From the NCBI GenBank assembly GCA_934169575.1, contig CAKPOA010000002.1:50505-114504 (forward strand): a stretch of DNA of 64,000 nucleotides, given 5' to 3'. The position numbers and the translations under genes were made by a program. Positions 8,510 through 17,961 of the stretch are shown here, one piece after another. Every line of letters starts with the position of its first letter. Positions within the stretch are counted from its first letter, which is position 1. This DNA is from an uncultured Clostridia bacterium (GTDB lineage Bacteria > Bacillota > Clostridia > TANB77 > CAG-508). The notes under the pieces were generated by a model. The model made no database searches. It was given only the letters and a program-made list of their open reading frames with translations, and had not been told where the DNA came from.

Positions 8510-10021
8510 TTACTTTTGAGCAAGATCTACTTCAAAATAAAATTCTACACCACCTGCTACATTTTTAACACCATATTTATTTCCATAATTATTCATAATT
8601 GCTTTTACTAAAGAAAGCCCTATTCCATTTCCACCTTTTGAACGATTTCTTGATTCATCTAATTTATAAAATCTATTCCAGATTCTTGTCATCTCTTCTT
8701 CAGATAATCCATTAAATGTATTAAATATTTTAACTCTAAGTTTATTTGTTTTTATATTGATTTCATTTTTAATTTCTATTCTTTTTTCACCATTAATTTC
8801 TGTTGAATATTTTATTGCATTCATAATATAGTTTGTCAAAACTTGTTCAATATAAAAATCATCTGCATAAATATTTATATTTTCGCATTGTTCAAAATTC
8901 ACATTAATATTTTCTTTTTCAATCATAACTTGTGATTTTCTAAGAATCTCTTTTTCTAATTCTACAATATTAAATTCACTATTATTAAATTCCATTTTTC
9001 CATATTCAAGTTTCATTAATTCTAAAAGTCTTTTAACAAGTTTATCCATTTTAGTTGCTTCATCTAAAATAACTTCAGCATAAAAATGTTTACTTTCTTC
9101 ATCAGTATTTACATTTTCAAGCAAACCTTCGCTATATCCCTGAATTAATGCAATAGGTGTTTTTAATTCATGAGACACATCTGAGATAAAACTTTTTCTC
9201 ATTTCATCAATTTGGGATTTTTCTTCTACATCTTTTTCAAGTTCAAAATTAGTTCTTTTTAATTGTTTTATAGTACTTTCTAATTTATCAGAAAGTACAT
9301 TGATACTTTTTCCCAATTCATCAATCTCATCATTTGTTGTTGAACATTTATACTTTTGACTAAAATTTAAATTTGACATTTGTTTTGCTATGTTTTCTAA
9401 TTCCTGTATTGGTTTACTAAATCTTTTAGAAACAATATTTATAACAAATGTTCCAATCAAAAGTACAAATATTGCAATTATATATAAAAATTTATTCGAT
9501 ATTTTTACACTTTCTTGTATTGAGGTCATAGGCATTCTAATATATAATTTATATCCATTATCTAACTTTGCAGTAATCATTATATATCTTATATTTGTAC
9601 CAGTATCATTTACCTCACTAACCATAAAATTTTGTTCTTGTTCTAGAATAACATAATCTCTATCTCTAAAGTCTCTTGATGACATTATTGCAAATTGCAA
9701 AATACTAGAAAAAAAATCTTTATTTGAAAAATATATATTTTCATCAGAATCATTTTTGATTAAAATATCAAAATCATTTTTAATTGATATTCTTTCAAGT
9801 TGGCTATTTATATAATCTTGTTCATAATCTTGATTATAATATTCATTTACCAAACTATATACTTTTTTTAATCCTTCTTTTTTATTATACACATAAAATT
9901 TTTCTAAGACAAAATTATTTAATAAAATTGAAAGAGTCACAATTAAAAGAACAATTACACAAAGAGATAAAAATAATTTTGCTCTTATTGATGTAAATAC
10001 TTTTTTCATTTTATAGTACAT
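8510..10021 (-). CDS. Membrane sensor histidine kinase
   Basis: The protein has 503 residues. Membrane segment 1 is at about 13-35. An extracellular sensing region follows (about 40-175), then membrane segment 2 (about 178-197), a HAMP domain (about 198-250) and a coiled coil. The HisKA dimerisation domain has H284 in DVSHELKTPIALIQG. The HATPase domain has the N box (NYIMNAIKYS), a G1-like box around the residues before WNRFYKLDESR, and GGNGIGLSLVKAI. It follows its response regulator by 10 bases, a VanRS-like arrangement. The AAGGGA site directly abuts the first ATG, so the fifth codon (MKKVFTS, 10009) may be the true start. The signal cannot be told from the sequence. Confidence 0.92.
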   Translation of the reverse strand: MYYKMKKVFTSIRAKLFLSLCVIVLLIVTLSILLNNFVLEKFYVYNKKEGLKKVYSLVNEYYNQDYEQDYINSQLERISIKNDFDILIKNDSDENIYFSNKDFFSSILQFAIMSSRDFRDRDYVILEQEQNFMVSEVNDTGTNIRYIMITAKLDNGYKLYIRMPMTSIQESVKISNKFLYIIAIFVLLIGTFVINIVSKRFSKPIQELENIAKQMSNLNFSQKYKCSTTNDEIDELGKSINVLSDKLESTIKQLKRTNFELEKDVEEKSQIDEMRKSFISDVSHELKTPIALIQGYSEGLLENVNTDEESKHFYAEVILDEATKMDKLVKRLLELMKLEYGKMEFNNSEFNIVELEKEILRKSQVMIEKENINVNFEQCENINIYADDFYIEQVLTNYIMNAIKYSTEINGEKRIEIKNEINIKTNKLRVKIFNTFNGLSEEEMTRIWNRFYKLDESRNRSKGGNGIGLSLVKAIMNNYGNKYGVKNVAGGVEFYFEVDLAQK

Positions 10022-10031
10022 TCCCTTCTAA

Positions 10032-10712
10032 CTAATTTTTCACTTCAAATTTATATCCGATTCCTCTTATTGTTTCTATATATCTTCCTTTTTTTCCTAA
10101 CTTATGTCTTATCTTTTTTATGTGACTATCAATAGTTCTTGAATCTCCATAATAATCATAATTCCATACATTATTTAAAATTTTTTCTCTTGATAAAGCT
10201 ACTTTTTCATTATCTAATAAATACTTTAAAAGCTCATATTCTCTGAGACTAAGTTCAATTGGTTTACCATCAACAGTAACAGTTCTACCAATTTCATCTA
10301 TCTCAATTCCATCAAAATTTCTTACTTGTTTTGATTCACCTTTAATTCTTTTTAATATTGCATCAATTCTAGCAACCAAAATTCTTGGGCTAAATGGTTT
10401 TGATACATATTCATCAACACCTAACTCAAATCCAAATAATTCATCTTGTTCCTCTCCTCTTGCGGTTAACATTATTACAGGTGTTTTAGCCTCTTGTCTT
10501 ATTTTTCTAAGTACAGTCCAACCGTCAACTTTCGGCATCATAACATCTAAAATAACTAAATCTATTTTTTCTTTATTTAACTCAAATATTTCAAGTGCTT
10601 TTTCTCCATCTTCTGCTTCTAAAATTTTATATCCTTTAGCATTTAAAAAATCTTTAATAAGTTTTCTCATTCTTTCTTCATCATCTACAACTAGTATTGT
10701 AATATTATCCAC
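10032..10712 (-). CDS. OmpR/PhoB-family response regulator
   Basis: The 226-residue protein has a receiver domain at 1-120, with an acidic pocket near residues 10-12, phosphoacceptor D56 in DLVILDVMMPK, and the conserved lysine in EYVSKPFSPR near 105. A winged-helix DNA-binding domain (about 130-225) ends in SHIKKIRHKLG and TIRGIGYKFE, the standard OmpR C terminus. The start codon is GTG, placed 7 bases after GGAGGG. A TATAAT-like -10 occurs upstream in the spacer before repeat element B. It forms an operon with the histidine kinase that follows. Confidence 0.94.
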   Translation of the reverse strand: MDNITILVVDDEERMRKLIKDFLNAKGYKILEAEDGEKALEIFELNKEKIDLVILDVMMPKVDGWTVLRKIRQEAKTPVIMLTARGEEQDELFGFELGVDEYVSKPFSPRILVARIDAILKRIKGESKQVRNFDGIEIDEIGRTVTVDGKPIELSLREYELLKYLLDNEKVALSREKILNNVWNYDYYGDSRTIDSHIKKIRHKLGKKGRYIETIRGIGYKFEVKN

Positions 10713-10780
10713 AAATAATCCCTCCTATAACTTATAGTAATTATTATACAATATCTATATGAATTTTATGTGAACATTTT

Positions 10781-10988
10781 GTTAATAGTCAGCCTTTTTA
10801 AATTCTAAATCCTAGAAATTTATATTATATTATTTTTTAATACCGCGTAAGCGACCAAACGAGCATAGCGAGTGCGATTGGAGCAATTTTCATTTGTTTA
10901 TTTTTAAATATGGAAATTGCGACTGCAAGGTATGAAAAATAATATAATATAAGTTTTTAGGGTAAATATTTTAAGGCTGACTTAACAA
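10781..10988. repeat. Intergenic inverted-end repeat element, copy B
   Basis: The ends are TGTTAATAGTCAGCC (left) and GGCTGACTTAACAA (right), imperfect inverted repeats that continue inward through matching AT-rich arms (TTATATTATATTATTTTT on both sides). The core, about 10837-10935, carries GCGTAAGCGACCAAACGAGC, AGCGAGTGCGATTGG and GGAGCAATTTTCAT as in copies A and C. It fills the gap between the response regulator and the MscS gene and contains no reading frame. Confidence 0.85.
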
Positions 10989-10991
10989 ATT

Positions 10992-12050
10992 TTAAGTATT
11001 TTTTATCTCCATTGTTTCTAATGCAAGTTTAATATCATTTTGTTTTATAATATTCATTATTTCATAATTTAATTTTCCTTTTTCTATACAAAATTGATCA
11101 AAATCTGTAACATTTAAATAACAGTAAATATGTATATTATAATCATCCGAATTTATTTGTTTTAAAAATACATTTGCACTTTGCTCAACAACCATATCAT
11201 AATTATTCAAAAAGTCTAAAACAGAATGTTCAAAATTTGATAATTTGGCTAAACTTGTATCAAAATTAACTTGTAAATCTATTTCATATAATCTTTTCTT
11301 TATTCTACTTATATTCACAACAGTTGTACTGGAAATAACAGAATTTGGTACTTGTGCTAAAGAATTGTCACGCATTCTAACTCTTGTACTTCTAAAAGTT
11401 ATATCTTCAATAGTACCTTCATATGTCCCAAATTTCACATAATCTCCAACCTGAAATGGTTTATCTAATGCAATCATTATTCCGCTAAATAAATTTTTCA
11501 AAGTATCTTGTGCAGCAAGTGTTAACACAACACTTCCAAGTCCAAGGCCTGTAACTAATCCACTTAGATCATACCCTAACTCGGCAATAATCATAAAACC
11601 TGCAATAATATATATTAATACTTTTATCATTCTTATCAAAAATTTTACTGATGAATTTTCAATATCTTTTTCAGATTTATCAATAATTTTTCTTACTAAA
11701 AAAGATTCTTTATCTATACTTTTTGCAAGTCCAATAGCAGTATTTAATATTACAATAACTTTAAATATTTTTGTTGCAATATTCATAAAATTATCATCAA
11801 TATTTAAAGTTGGTTTTAAAAACAATAATGCTAAATATACACCTAATACCTTAAAAAATGATTTTAAAGGTATATAAAAAGCATTTTTTTTAATTTTAGC
11901 ACCTTTTTCTTTAAATTTAAATATTTTAATTACTGCATAAGAAAAAAGCGGACTAAAGATGTCTAAAACCGCAATTATTAATACAGCAATTACTAAATCT
12001 ACTGTTTCTTGACCAGTTAAATTTTCTAAAAAACTCTTTATATTTGACAT
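10992..12050 (-). CDS. MscS-family mechanosensitive ion channel
   Basis: The 352-residue protein has four hydrophobic segments in the first 180 residues. The pore-lining helix and beta-domain signature LGLGSVVLTLAAQDTLKNLFSG spans about residues 170-191, and FQVGDYVKFGTYEGTIEDITFRSTRVR follows as the canonical MscS beta domain. The C-terminal alpha/beta domain is complete. Such channels release solutes on hypo-osmotic shock. The stop lies 3 bases from repeat element B, and the gene sits 20 bases downstream of rpoD on the same strand. Confidence 0.93.
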   Translation of the reverse strand: MSNIKSFLENLTGQETVDLVIAVLIIAVLDIFSPLFSYAVIKIFKFKEKGAKIKKNAFYIPLKSFFKVLGVYLALLFLKPTLNIDDNFMNIATKIFKVIVILNTAIGLAKSIDKESFLVRKIIDKSEKDIENSSVKFLIRMIKVLIYIIAGFMIIAELGYDLSGLVTGLGLGSVVLTLAAQDTLKNLFSGIMIALDKPFQVGDYVKFGTYEGTIEDITFRSTRVRMRDNSLAQVPNSVISSTTVVNISRIKKRLYEIDLQVNFDTSLAKLSNFEHSVLDFLNNYDMVVEQSANVFLKQINSDDYNIHIYCYLNVTDFDQFCIEKGKLNYEIMNIIKQNDIKLALETMEIKNT

Positions 12051-12070
12051 TTATTCCACTTCCTTTTATA

Positions 12071-13246
12071 TTAAACCATATAATCTCTTAATTTTTTACT
12101 TCTACTAGGATGTCTTAATTTTCTAAGTGCTTTTGCTTCAATTTGACGTATTCTTTCTCTTGTTACATCAAATTCTTTACCAACTTCTTCTAGAGTTCTT
12201 GCTTTTCCATCATCCAGTCCAAACCTTAATCTCAATACTTTTGCTTCTCTTGAAGTTAATGTTGACATTACCTCTTCAAGTTGCTCTTTTAATAATGTAT
12301 ATGCAGCAACATCTTGAGGTTCAGGTGAATCATCATCTTGAATAAAATCTCCCAAATGGCTATCATCTTCTTCACCTATTGGAGTTTCTAAAGAAACTGG
12401 ATCTTGTGCAATTTTTTGTATTTCCATTACTTTTTCAACAGGCATTTCTAATTCCTTTGAAAGTTCTTCAGGTGTAGGCTCTCTTCCCATTTGTTGTAAC
12501 ATATGTCTTGAAGTTCTAATTAATTTATTTATAGTTTCTACCATATGAACAGGTATTCTGATTGTTCTTGCTTGATCAGCAATAGCTCTTGTTATTGATT
12601 GCCTGATCCACCATGTTGCATATGTGCTAAATTTAAATCCTTTAGTATAATCAAATTTTTCAACAGCTTTTATTAATCCCATATTTCCTTCTTGAATTAA
12701 ATCTAAAAATAGCATACCTCTTCCAACATATTTTTTTGCTATACTTACAACAAGCCTTAAATTTGCTTCAGCAAGTTCTTGTTTTGCTTCTTCATCACCT
12801 TGTAAAACTCTTTCTGCAAGTTTAGTTTCATCTTCATATGATAATAGTGGAATTCTACCAATTTCTCTTAAATACATTCTTACAGGATCATCAACACTTA
12901 TTCCTTCAAAATCGTCTGGTCCTATATCATCTAATTTCAAATTTTCAACTTCTTCTAAATCTTCTTCATCTGGTCCTTCTTCAAAATCATCTCCAAAAAG
13001 ATTTACTCCCATTTTCTCCATTGCATCAAAAATTTTTTCCATTTGGCTTGGATTAGCATCATCTAATTCAGATGCAAGTTCCCCATATGTTATTTTTCCT
13101 TTTTCTTTTGCTTTTTCTAATATTTTTTTAACTTTTTCTTTTGTTTTTTCATCACTATTTTCGGCTTTATTTTCAACATCTGTTTCATTTTTCACTTCAA
13201 TATTTTCATTGTTTAATACTTCATTTTTCTTTTCTTTTTCATTCAT
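12071..13246 (-). CDS. rpoD: RNA polymerase primary sigma factor (SigA/RpoD)
   Basis: The 391-residue primary sigma factor has a charged N terminus (1-60) and region 1.1. Region 1.2 includes DDPVRMYLREIGRIPLLS. Region 2 has YVGRGMLFLDLIQEGNMGL and FKFSTYATWWIRQSI, the core-binding and -10-recognition segments. Region 3 includes RIPVHMVETINKL. Region 4 has the -35-binding helix-turn-helix ending VTRERIRQIEAKALRKLRHP. It follows dnaG by 13 bases, the usual dnaG-rpoD macromolecular synthesis operon. The -35/-10 elements noted elsewhere in the window (TTGACA/TATAAT types) are those this factor would read. Confidence 0.97.
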   Translation of the reverse strand: MNEKEKKNEVLNNENIEVKNETDVENKAENSDEKTKEKVKKILEKAKEKGKITYGELASELDDANPSQMEKIFDAMEKMGVNLFGDDFEEGPDEEDLEEVENLKLDDIGPDDFEGISVDDPVRMYLREIGRIPLLSYEDETKLAERVLQGDEEAKQELAEANLRLVVSIAKKYVGRGMLFLDLIQEGNMGLIKAVEKFDYTKGFKFSTYATWWIRQSITRAIADQARTIRIPVHMVETINKLIRTSRHMLQQMGREPTPEELSKELEMPVEKVMEIQKIAQDPVSLETPIGEEDDSHLGDFIQDDDSPEPQDVAAYTLLKEQLEEVMSTLTSREAKVLRLRFGLDDGKARTLEEVGKEFDVTRERIRQIEAKALRKLRHPSRSKKLRDYMV

Positions 13247-13259
13247 TCTAAATTCACCT

Positions 13260-15044
13260 CTATTTTAATTTTACTAATTCTAAAATTATATTATTAAGTT
13301 CAATACCTAGTTGTTTTTTCTTTTCAATATCAATTTCTTGTTCTTCTTGTCTTAATATTTCATCACGTCTTTTTTCAAGCTTTTCTCTTTTATATTTATG
13401 AATTATTTCTGTTATTGCTTTTTTATTGTCTGTAATCCCATAATCTTCTGTCATAATTGATGTTATATGATCTTGCAAATTATCATCTTGCATGTGATTT
13501 AATATTATATTAATATTATAATTTTTATTTTCAATTTCAGTATATATCTCAGACAATATTTTTTTATTTATTTCACTTTTAAAATCATCTATTGCTATAT
13601 TTTCTTTTATTATTTGATATGTATCTAAATTGTTTAATAATATTGCAATTATTGTATTTTCTCTTTTTAATATTTCTTTTGATATATTTTCTTCTTGCTT
13701 TTTCACTTTTATTATTGGTTTATTTTTTTCGAGAATCCTACTATCTTTTCTATTTGAATATTGTAACTTATTTACTTCTGCATATATTGCTTCTTTAGAT
13801 ATATTATACCCTTTTGCTATCTTTTCTATGTATATCTCTTTTTCCATTGTATTATCTATTTTAGCAATTAATTTTGCAATTTCATTTAAAAATTTAATTT
13901 TATCACTTGCATTTTCTAGATTTAAATCTTTCTTTAGAATTTTAACTTTATATTCTATTAATGATATTGCATCATCTAAAATTTTTTTAAATCTTGCAGC
14001 ACCATATTTTACAACAAATTCATCAGGATCTTTTGCATCATGTATTTGCAAAACTCTAATATCACACCCCATATTTTGCATAATTTCCATAGCCCTTAAA
14101 ATTGCGGTTTGGCCAGCATCATCAGCATCAAATCCTAAAATTACTTTTTCAGTACTTTTTCTAAGAAGCCACCCCTGGTTGGTTGTAAGTGCTGTTCCTA
14201 ATGCTGCAACAACATTTTTTATTCCTCTTTGATGAAGTGATATAACATCCATATATCCTTCTACAATTAATAATTGTTTTTTTATATCACTTTTTTTTGC
14301 AACATTTAATCCAAATAAATGCTTTCCTTTACTATATACCACATTTTCTGGTGAATTTATATACTTAGGTTTAGAATCATCTAATACTCTACCACCAAAT
14401 GCAATTACTCTTCCTCTTTCATCACATATTGGTATCATTAGTCTATTTCTATATCTATCAATATATGTCCCATTATCATTTTTATTTACTAATCCAGATT
14501 CTAATATTTCTTCATCTTGAAATCCATTTTGCCTTAATGATTTATATAATTCATCAAATTTTCCTGAAAAGCCTATTTTAAAATTTTCTAATGTTTCATT
14601 ATTCAATTTTCTTTTTTTTACATATTCTTGTCCTAATTTTGCATCTGGTGTATATAATCTTTTATGATAATATTCTGCTGCATATGAATTTACTTTATAC
14701 ACTTTTGCTCTTAATTCATCTTTTCTACTTTCTAAATCATTTTGAATTGTTGGTAATGTAATATTTGCTTTTTCTGCCAAAAGTTGTATACTTTCTCTAT
14801 ATCCTATATCTTCAATTTTACGTACAAATGTTATTACATTTCCTCCAACTCCACATCCAAAACAGTGAAATATCTGTTTTTCTGGTGATACAGAAAGTGA
14901 TGGTGATTTTTCATTGTGAAATGGGCATATTCCAAAATAATTTCTTCCACTTCTTTTTAAATGTATGTATTGTGATATAACTTCTACTATGTCATTTGAT
15001 CTAATTACTTCATCTATTATCTCATCACTATATCTCACATACAT
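13260..15044 (-). CDS. dnaG: DNA primase
   Basis: DnaG makes RNA primers at the replication fork. The 594-residue protein starts with a CHC2-type zinc domain (CPFHNEKSPSLSVSPEKQIFHCFGCG, split here at about residues 40-66). The TOPRIM catalytic core follows, with LLIVEGYMDVISLHQRG (catalytic E in the EGYMD motif) and VILGFDADDAGQ around residues 257-310. The C-terminal third is the helicase-interaction region and is rich in lysine and glutamate. It starts the dnaG-rpoD pair. Confidence 0.97.
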   Translation of the reverse strand: MYVRYSDEIIDEVIRSNDIVEVISQYIHLKRSGRNYFGICPFHNEKSPSLSVSPEKQIFHCFGCGVGGNVITFVRKIEDIGYRESIQLLAEKANITLPTIQNDLESRKDELRAKVYKVNSYAAEYYHKRLYTPDAKLGQEYVKKRKLNNETLENFKIGFSGKFDELYKSLRQNGFQDEEILESGLVNKNDNGTYIDRYRNRLMIPICDERGRVIAFGGRVLDDSKPKYINSPENVVYSKGKHLFGLNVAKKSDIKKQLLIVEGYMDVISLHQRGIKNVVAALGTALTTNQGWLLRKSTEKVILGFDADDAGQTAILRAMEIMQNMGCDIRVLQIHDAKDPDEFVVKYGAARFKKILDDAISLIEYKVKILKKDLNLENASDKIKFLNEIAKLIAKIDNTMEKEIYIEKIAKGYNISKEAIYAEVNKLQYSNRKDSRILEKNKPIIKVKKQEENISKEILKRENTIIAILLNNLDTYQIIKENIAIDDFKSEINKKILSEIYTEIENKNYNINIILNHMQDDNLQDHITSIMTEDYGITDNKKAITEIIHKYKREKLEKRRDEILRQEEQEIDIEKKKQLGIELNNIILELVKLK

Positions 15045-15139
15045 TCACTCCTTTTCTAAAAATCTCCTATATTATATTATTCGACCAATTTTACATAAAT
15101 CCCTCTTTTTGTTTCATTTTTTTCCATTTGCAACCTAAA

Positions 15140-15180
15140 AAGAACAGACATTTACATTTTATATTAATTGTCTGTCCTAT
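15140..15180 (-). terminator. Rho-independent terminator after aspS
   Basis: On the minus strand GGACAGACA pairs with TGTCTGTTC, followed by TTTTT (arms at about 15141-15150 and 15170-15179). It separates aspS from dnaG. Confidence 0.8.
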
Positions 15181-15184
15181 TGTT

Positions 15185-16927
15185 TTAATCAATATCAAGT
15201 TTTATATGAACATCTTTTAATTGTTGATTACTTACAACAGAAGGAGCATTCATAAGTAAGTCTCTTGCTCTTTTATTTTTAGGAAATGCTATTATTTCTC
15301 TTATATTTTGAGAATTTGCAATAAGCATAACCATTCTGTCTACTCCAGGAGCAGCGCCAGCATGTGGTGGAGTTCCATATTGGAAAGCATTATATAATGC
15401 TCCAAATCTATTTTCAACTTCTTGTTCAGTATATCCAGCTATTTCAAATGCTTTAACCATTATTTCTGGACTGTGATTTCTAACAGCACCAGAAGCCATT
15501 TCATATCCATTACAAACTAAGTCATATTGATATGCTAAAATATCAAGTGGATCCATATTTTCTAATGCTTCTAATCCACCTTGTGGCATTGAAAAAGGAT
15601 TATGTGAAAAATCAATTTTACCTTCATCAGATAATTCATACATAGGAAAATCTACTATAAAGCAAAATCTATATGTATTTTTTTCTAATAAATCTAATCT
15701 TTTCCCAAGCTCAATTCTAACAAGACCAGCTATTTTTTGTGCAACATTAAATTCATCTGCGACAAAAAAGATTGCACTATTTCTAGTTGCTCCATAATCT
15801 GATATTAATTTTTCTTTTATATCATCTGTTATAAATTTAGCTATTCCACCTTCACATATATTTTCCTCATTGATTTTTGTCCATGCCAATCCTTTAGCAC
15901 CACATTCTGTAACTGCAAAATCAGATATTTTATCGAAAAATTTTCTTCCTTGAGTACCACATTCTGGAACAACAATTATTTTAACTGTTTTATTTTTAAA
16001 TGCATTAAAATCTGTATTTTCAAATAATTCAGTTGCATCTTGTATAATTAATGGATTTCTTAAATCTGGTTTATCAATACCATATTTCTCCATAGCCTCT
16101 TTATATGGTATACGTATAAATGGTCCTTTATCAACTTTCCAATTTGTGAATTTTTCAAATATATATGGTACAACTTCTTCTATCACTCCAAAAACATCTT
16201 CTTGTGTAGCAAAAGCCATCTCAAAATCTAGTTGATAAAACTCTCCTGGAGCTCTATCTGCTCTTGGATCTTCATCTCTAAAACATGGTGCAATTTGAAA
16301 ATATTTATCAAAACCAGATACCATTAATAATTGTTTAAATTGTTGAGGTGCTTGTGGTAAAGCATAAAATTCCCCTGGATTTAATCTACTTGGTACTAAA
16401 TAATCTCTTGCACCTTCTGGTGATGAATTTGCAAGTATAGGTGTTTGAATTTCTGTAAATTCTAGTTCATCCATCTTATCTCTTATAGCTTTTAAGATTT
16501 TAGAACGTAATAAAATATTATTATGCAATTTTTCATTTCTCAAATCTAAAAATCTATATTCTAATCTTAAATCTTCTCTAACATCTTGTTCTTTATTTAT
16601 TTCAAATGGCAACATATTTTTGCATTTACCTAAAATTTCTAGTTTTTCTGCAATAACTTCAATATCACCTGTTTTCATTTTTGAATTTTTGCTTGTTCTT
16701 TCCACAACATTTCCACAAATATGTATACAACTTTCTGTTGTACATTCTTTAGCTTTTTCTTGAATTTTTTCATCATTAATAACAATTTGAGTAATACCTG
16801 TTTGATCTCTTAAATCAATAAAAATCATACCACCCAAATTTCTTATTTTTTGAATCCACCCTGAAAGTTCAACATATTCACCCACATTTTCAATTCTTAA
16901 TTCACCTAATTTTTTTGTTCTATACAT
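15185..16927 (-). CDS. aspS: Aspartyl-tRNA synthetase
   Basis: AspRS charges tRNA-Asp. The 580-residue bacterial-type enzyme has the N-terminal OB-fold anticodon-binding domain (about 1-105), class II motif 1 around residue 150, and motif 2 with FRDEDPRADRAPGEFYQLDFE (about 216-236). The bacterial GAD insertion follows (about 280-410), then motif 3 with HAGAAPGVDRMVMLI near 535. The ATG at 16925-16927 overlaps the last codons of dusB by 8 bases, so translation is coupled. Whether the enzyme is discriminating or also charges tRNA-Asn cannot be decided by eye. Confidence 0.96.
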   Translation of the reverse strand: MYRTKKLGELRIENVGEYVELSGWIQKIRNLGGMIFIDLRDQTGITQIVINDEKIQEKAKECTTESCIHICGNVVERTSKNSKMKTGDIEVIAEKLEILGKCKNMLPFEINKEQDVREDLRLEYRFLDLRNEKLHNNILLRSKILKAIRDKMDELEFTEIQTPILANSSPEGARDYLVPSRLNPGEFYALPQAPQQFKQLLMVSGFDKYFQIAPCFRDEDPRADRAPGEFYQLDFEMAFATQEDVFGVIEEVVPYIFEKFTNWKVDKGPFIRIPYKEAMEKYGIDKPDLRNPLIIQDATELFENTDFNAFKNKTVKIIVVPECGTQGRKFFDKISDFAVTECGAKGLAWTKINEENICEGGIAKFITDDIKEKLISDYGATRNSAIFFVADEFNVAQKIAGLVRIELGKRLDLLEKNTYRFCFIVDFPMYELSDEGKIDFSHNPFSMPQGGLEALENMDPLDILAYQYDLVCNGYEMASGAVRNHSPEIMVKAFEIAGYTEQEVENRFGALYNAFQYGTPPHAGAAPGVDRMVMLIANSQNIREIIAFPKNKRARDLLMNAPSVVSNQQLKDVHIKLDID

Positions 16928-17912
16928 AATTTTCTCCTTTTATACTATTAAAATATCTATCTAACTCAGTTATTATTTCATCTTTATTTTCTAAAAAATT
17001 TATTTTTCCTCTAAACACACTTGAATCTGGCAATCCTTTAGTATAATAGCTTATATGTTTTCTAAATTCACGTATACCTGTATATTCACCTTTTTCTTTT
17101 AGTTCTAAATCAAAATGTTCTTTTATCAATTCAAGCCTTTTTTCTAAATCAACATCTTCCAAAAATTCTCCATTTTTTAAATAATATTGTATTTTTTGAA
17201 ATATCCATGGATTTCCTAAAGAACCTCTTCCTATCATTATTCCATCTACGCCCGTTTTTTCAAACATATTTAATGCAGATTTTTCATCTACAATATCACC
17301 ATTTCCAATAACAGGTATATTAACAGATTGTTTCACTTTTTTTATTATTTCTAAATCTGCTTTTCCAGAATAATAGTCTTCTCTTGTTCTTCCATGAACT
17401 GTTATAGCTGAAACTCCAAGTTTTTCTGCAATTTTTGCAATTTCTATACCAACAATATTATTTTTATTCCATCCACTCCTAATCTTTAATGTTACAGGTT
17501 TTAATGAATTATCTACAACAGATTTTATAACTTCACCTGCTTTTTCTAAATCCATTAACAATCTACTTCCATCACCATTTTTTGTAACTTTAGGTGCAGG
17601 ACACCCCATATTTATATCAACAATATCAGATATTTCTGAAACATATTTTGCTGCATATCCCATAGTTTCTGGATCACTTCCAAATATTTGTATTGCAATC
17701 GGTCTTTTTTCTCCATCTATATTCATAAGTTTTTTTGTTTTTTCATCATTATAAAATATAGCTTTCGAACTTACCATTTCTGTTGTTACAAGCCCAGGCT
17801 CAAATTTTTCCACAATTTTTCTAAATGGCAGGTCTGTTATACCTGCCATAGGAGCTAATAATATATTATTTTTCAATTCTACATTTCCAATTTTTAAAGT
17901 GTGTAAATACAT
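16920..17912 (-). CDS. dusB: tRNA-dihydrouridine synthase
   Basis: This FMN enzyme reduces uridines to dihydrouridine in tRNA. The 330-residue TIM barrel begins LAPMAGITDLPFRKI and includes DINMGCPAPKVTKNGDGSRL (about residues 100-119), with the catalytic cysteine in the GCP motif. VTLKIRSGW, ITVHGRTREDYYSG, PVIGNGDI and GIMIGRGSLGNPWIF follow. The Firmicutes lineage makes DusB the likeliest type. It overlaps aspS by 8 bases. Confidence 0.94.
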   Translation of the reverse strand: MYLHTLKIGNVELKNNILLAPMAGITDLPFRKIVEKFEPGLVTTEMVSSKAIFYNDEKTKKLMNIDGEKRPIAIQIFGSDPETMGYAAKYVSEISDIVDINMGCPAPKVTKNGDGSRLLMDLEKAGEVIKSVVDNSLKPVTLKIRSGWNKNNIVGIEIAKIAEKLGVSAITVHGRTREDYYSGKADLEIIKKVKQSVNIPVIGNGDIVDEKSALNMFEKTGVDGIMIGRGSLGNPWIFQKIQYYLKNGEFLEDVDLEKRLELIKEHFDLELKEKGEYTGIREFRKHISYYTKGLPDSSVFRGKINFLENKDEIITELDRYFNSIKGENYV

Positions 17913-17927
17913 TTCTCCTCCTCAACC

Positions 17928-17961
17928 AAATTTTCCTCAAACAACATATTTGAGGAGAATT
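17928..17961 (-). terminator. Hairpin between rodA and dusB
   Basis: TTCCTCAAA and TTTGAGGAGAA form a stem around ACAACATA, with the complementary AATT ends extending it. On the minus strand the tail is only A/T-rich (AAAATTTGG), so termination is possible but not strong. The stem runs up to the rodA stop codon. Confidence 0.5.

Noticed and set aside
12127..13056. Plus-strand open frames opposite rpoD and dnaG
   Set aside because: They are low-complexity leucine- and histidine-rich mirror frames of strongly supported minus-strand genes and have no ribosome sites.
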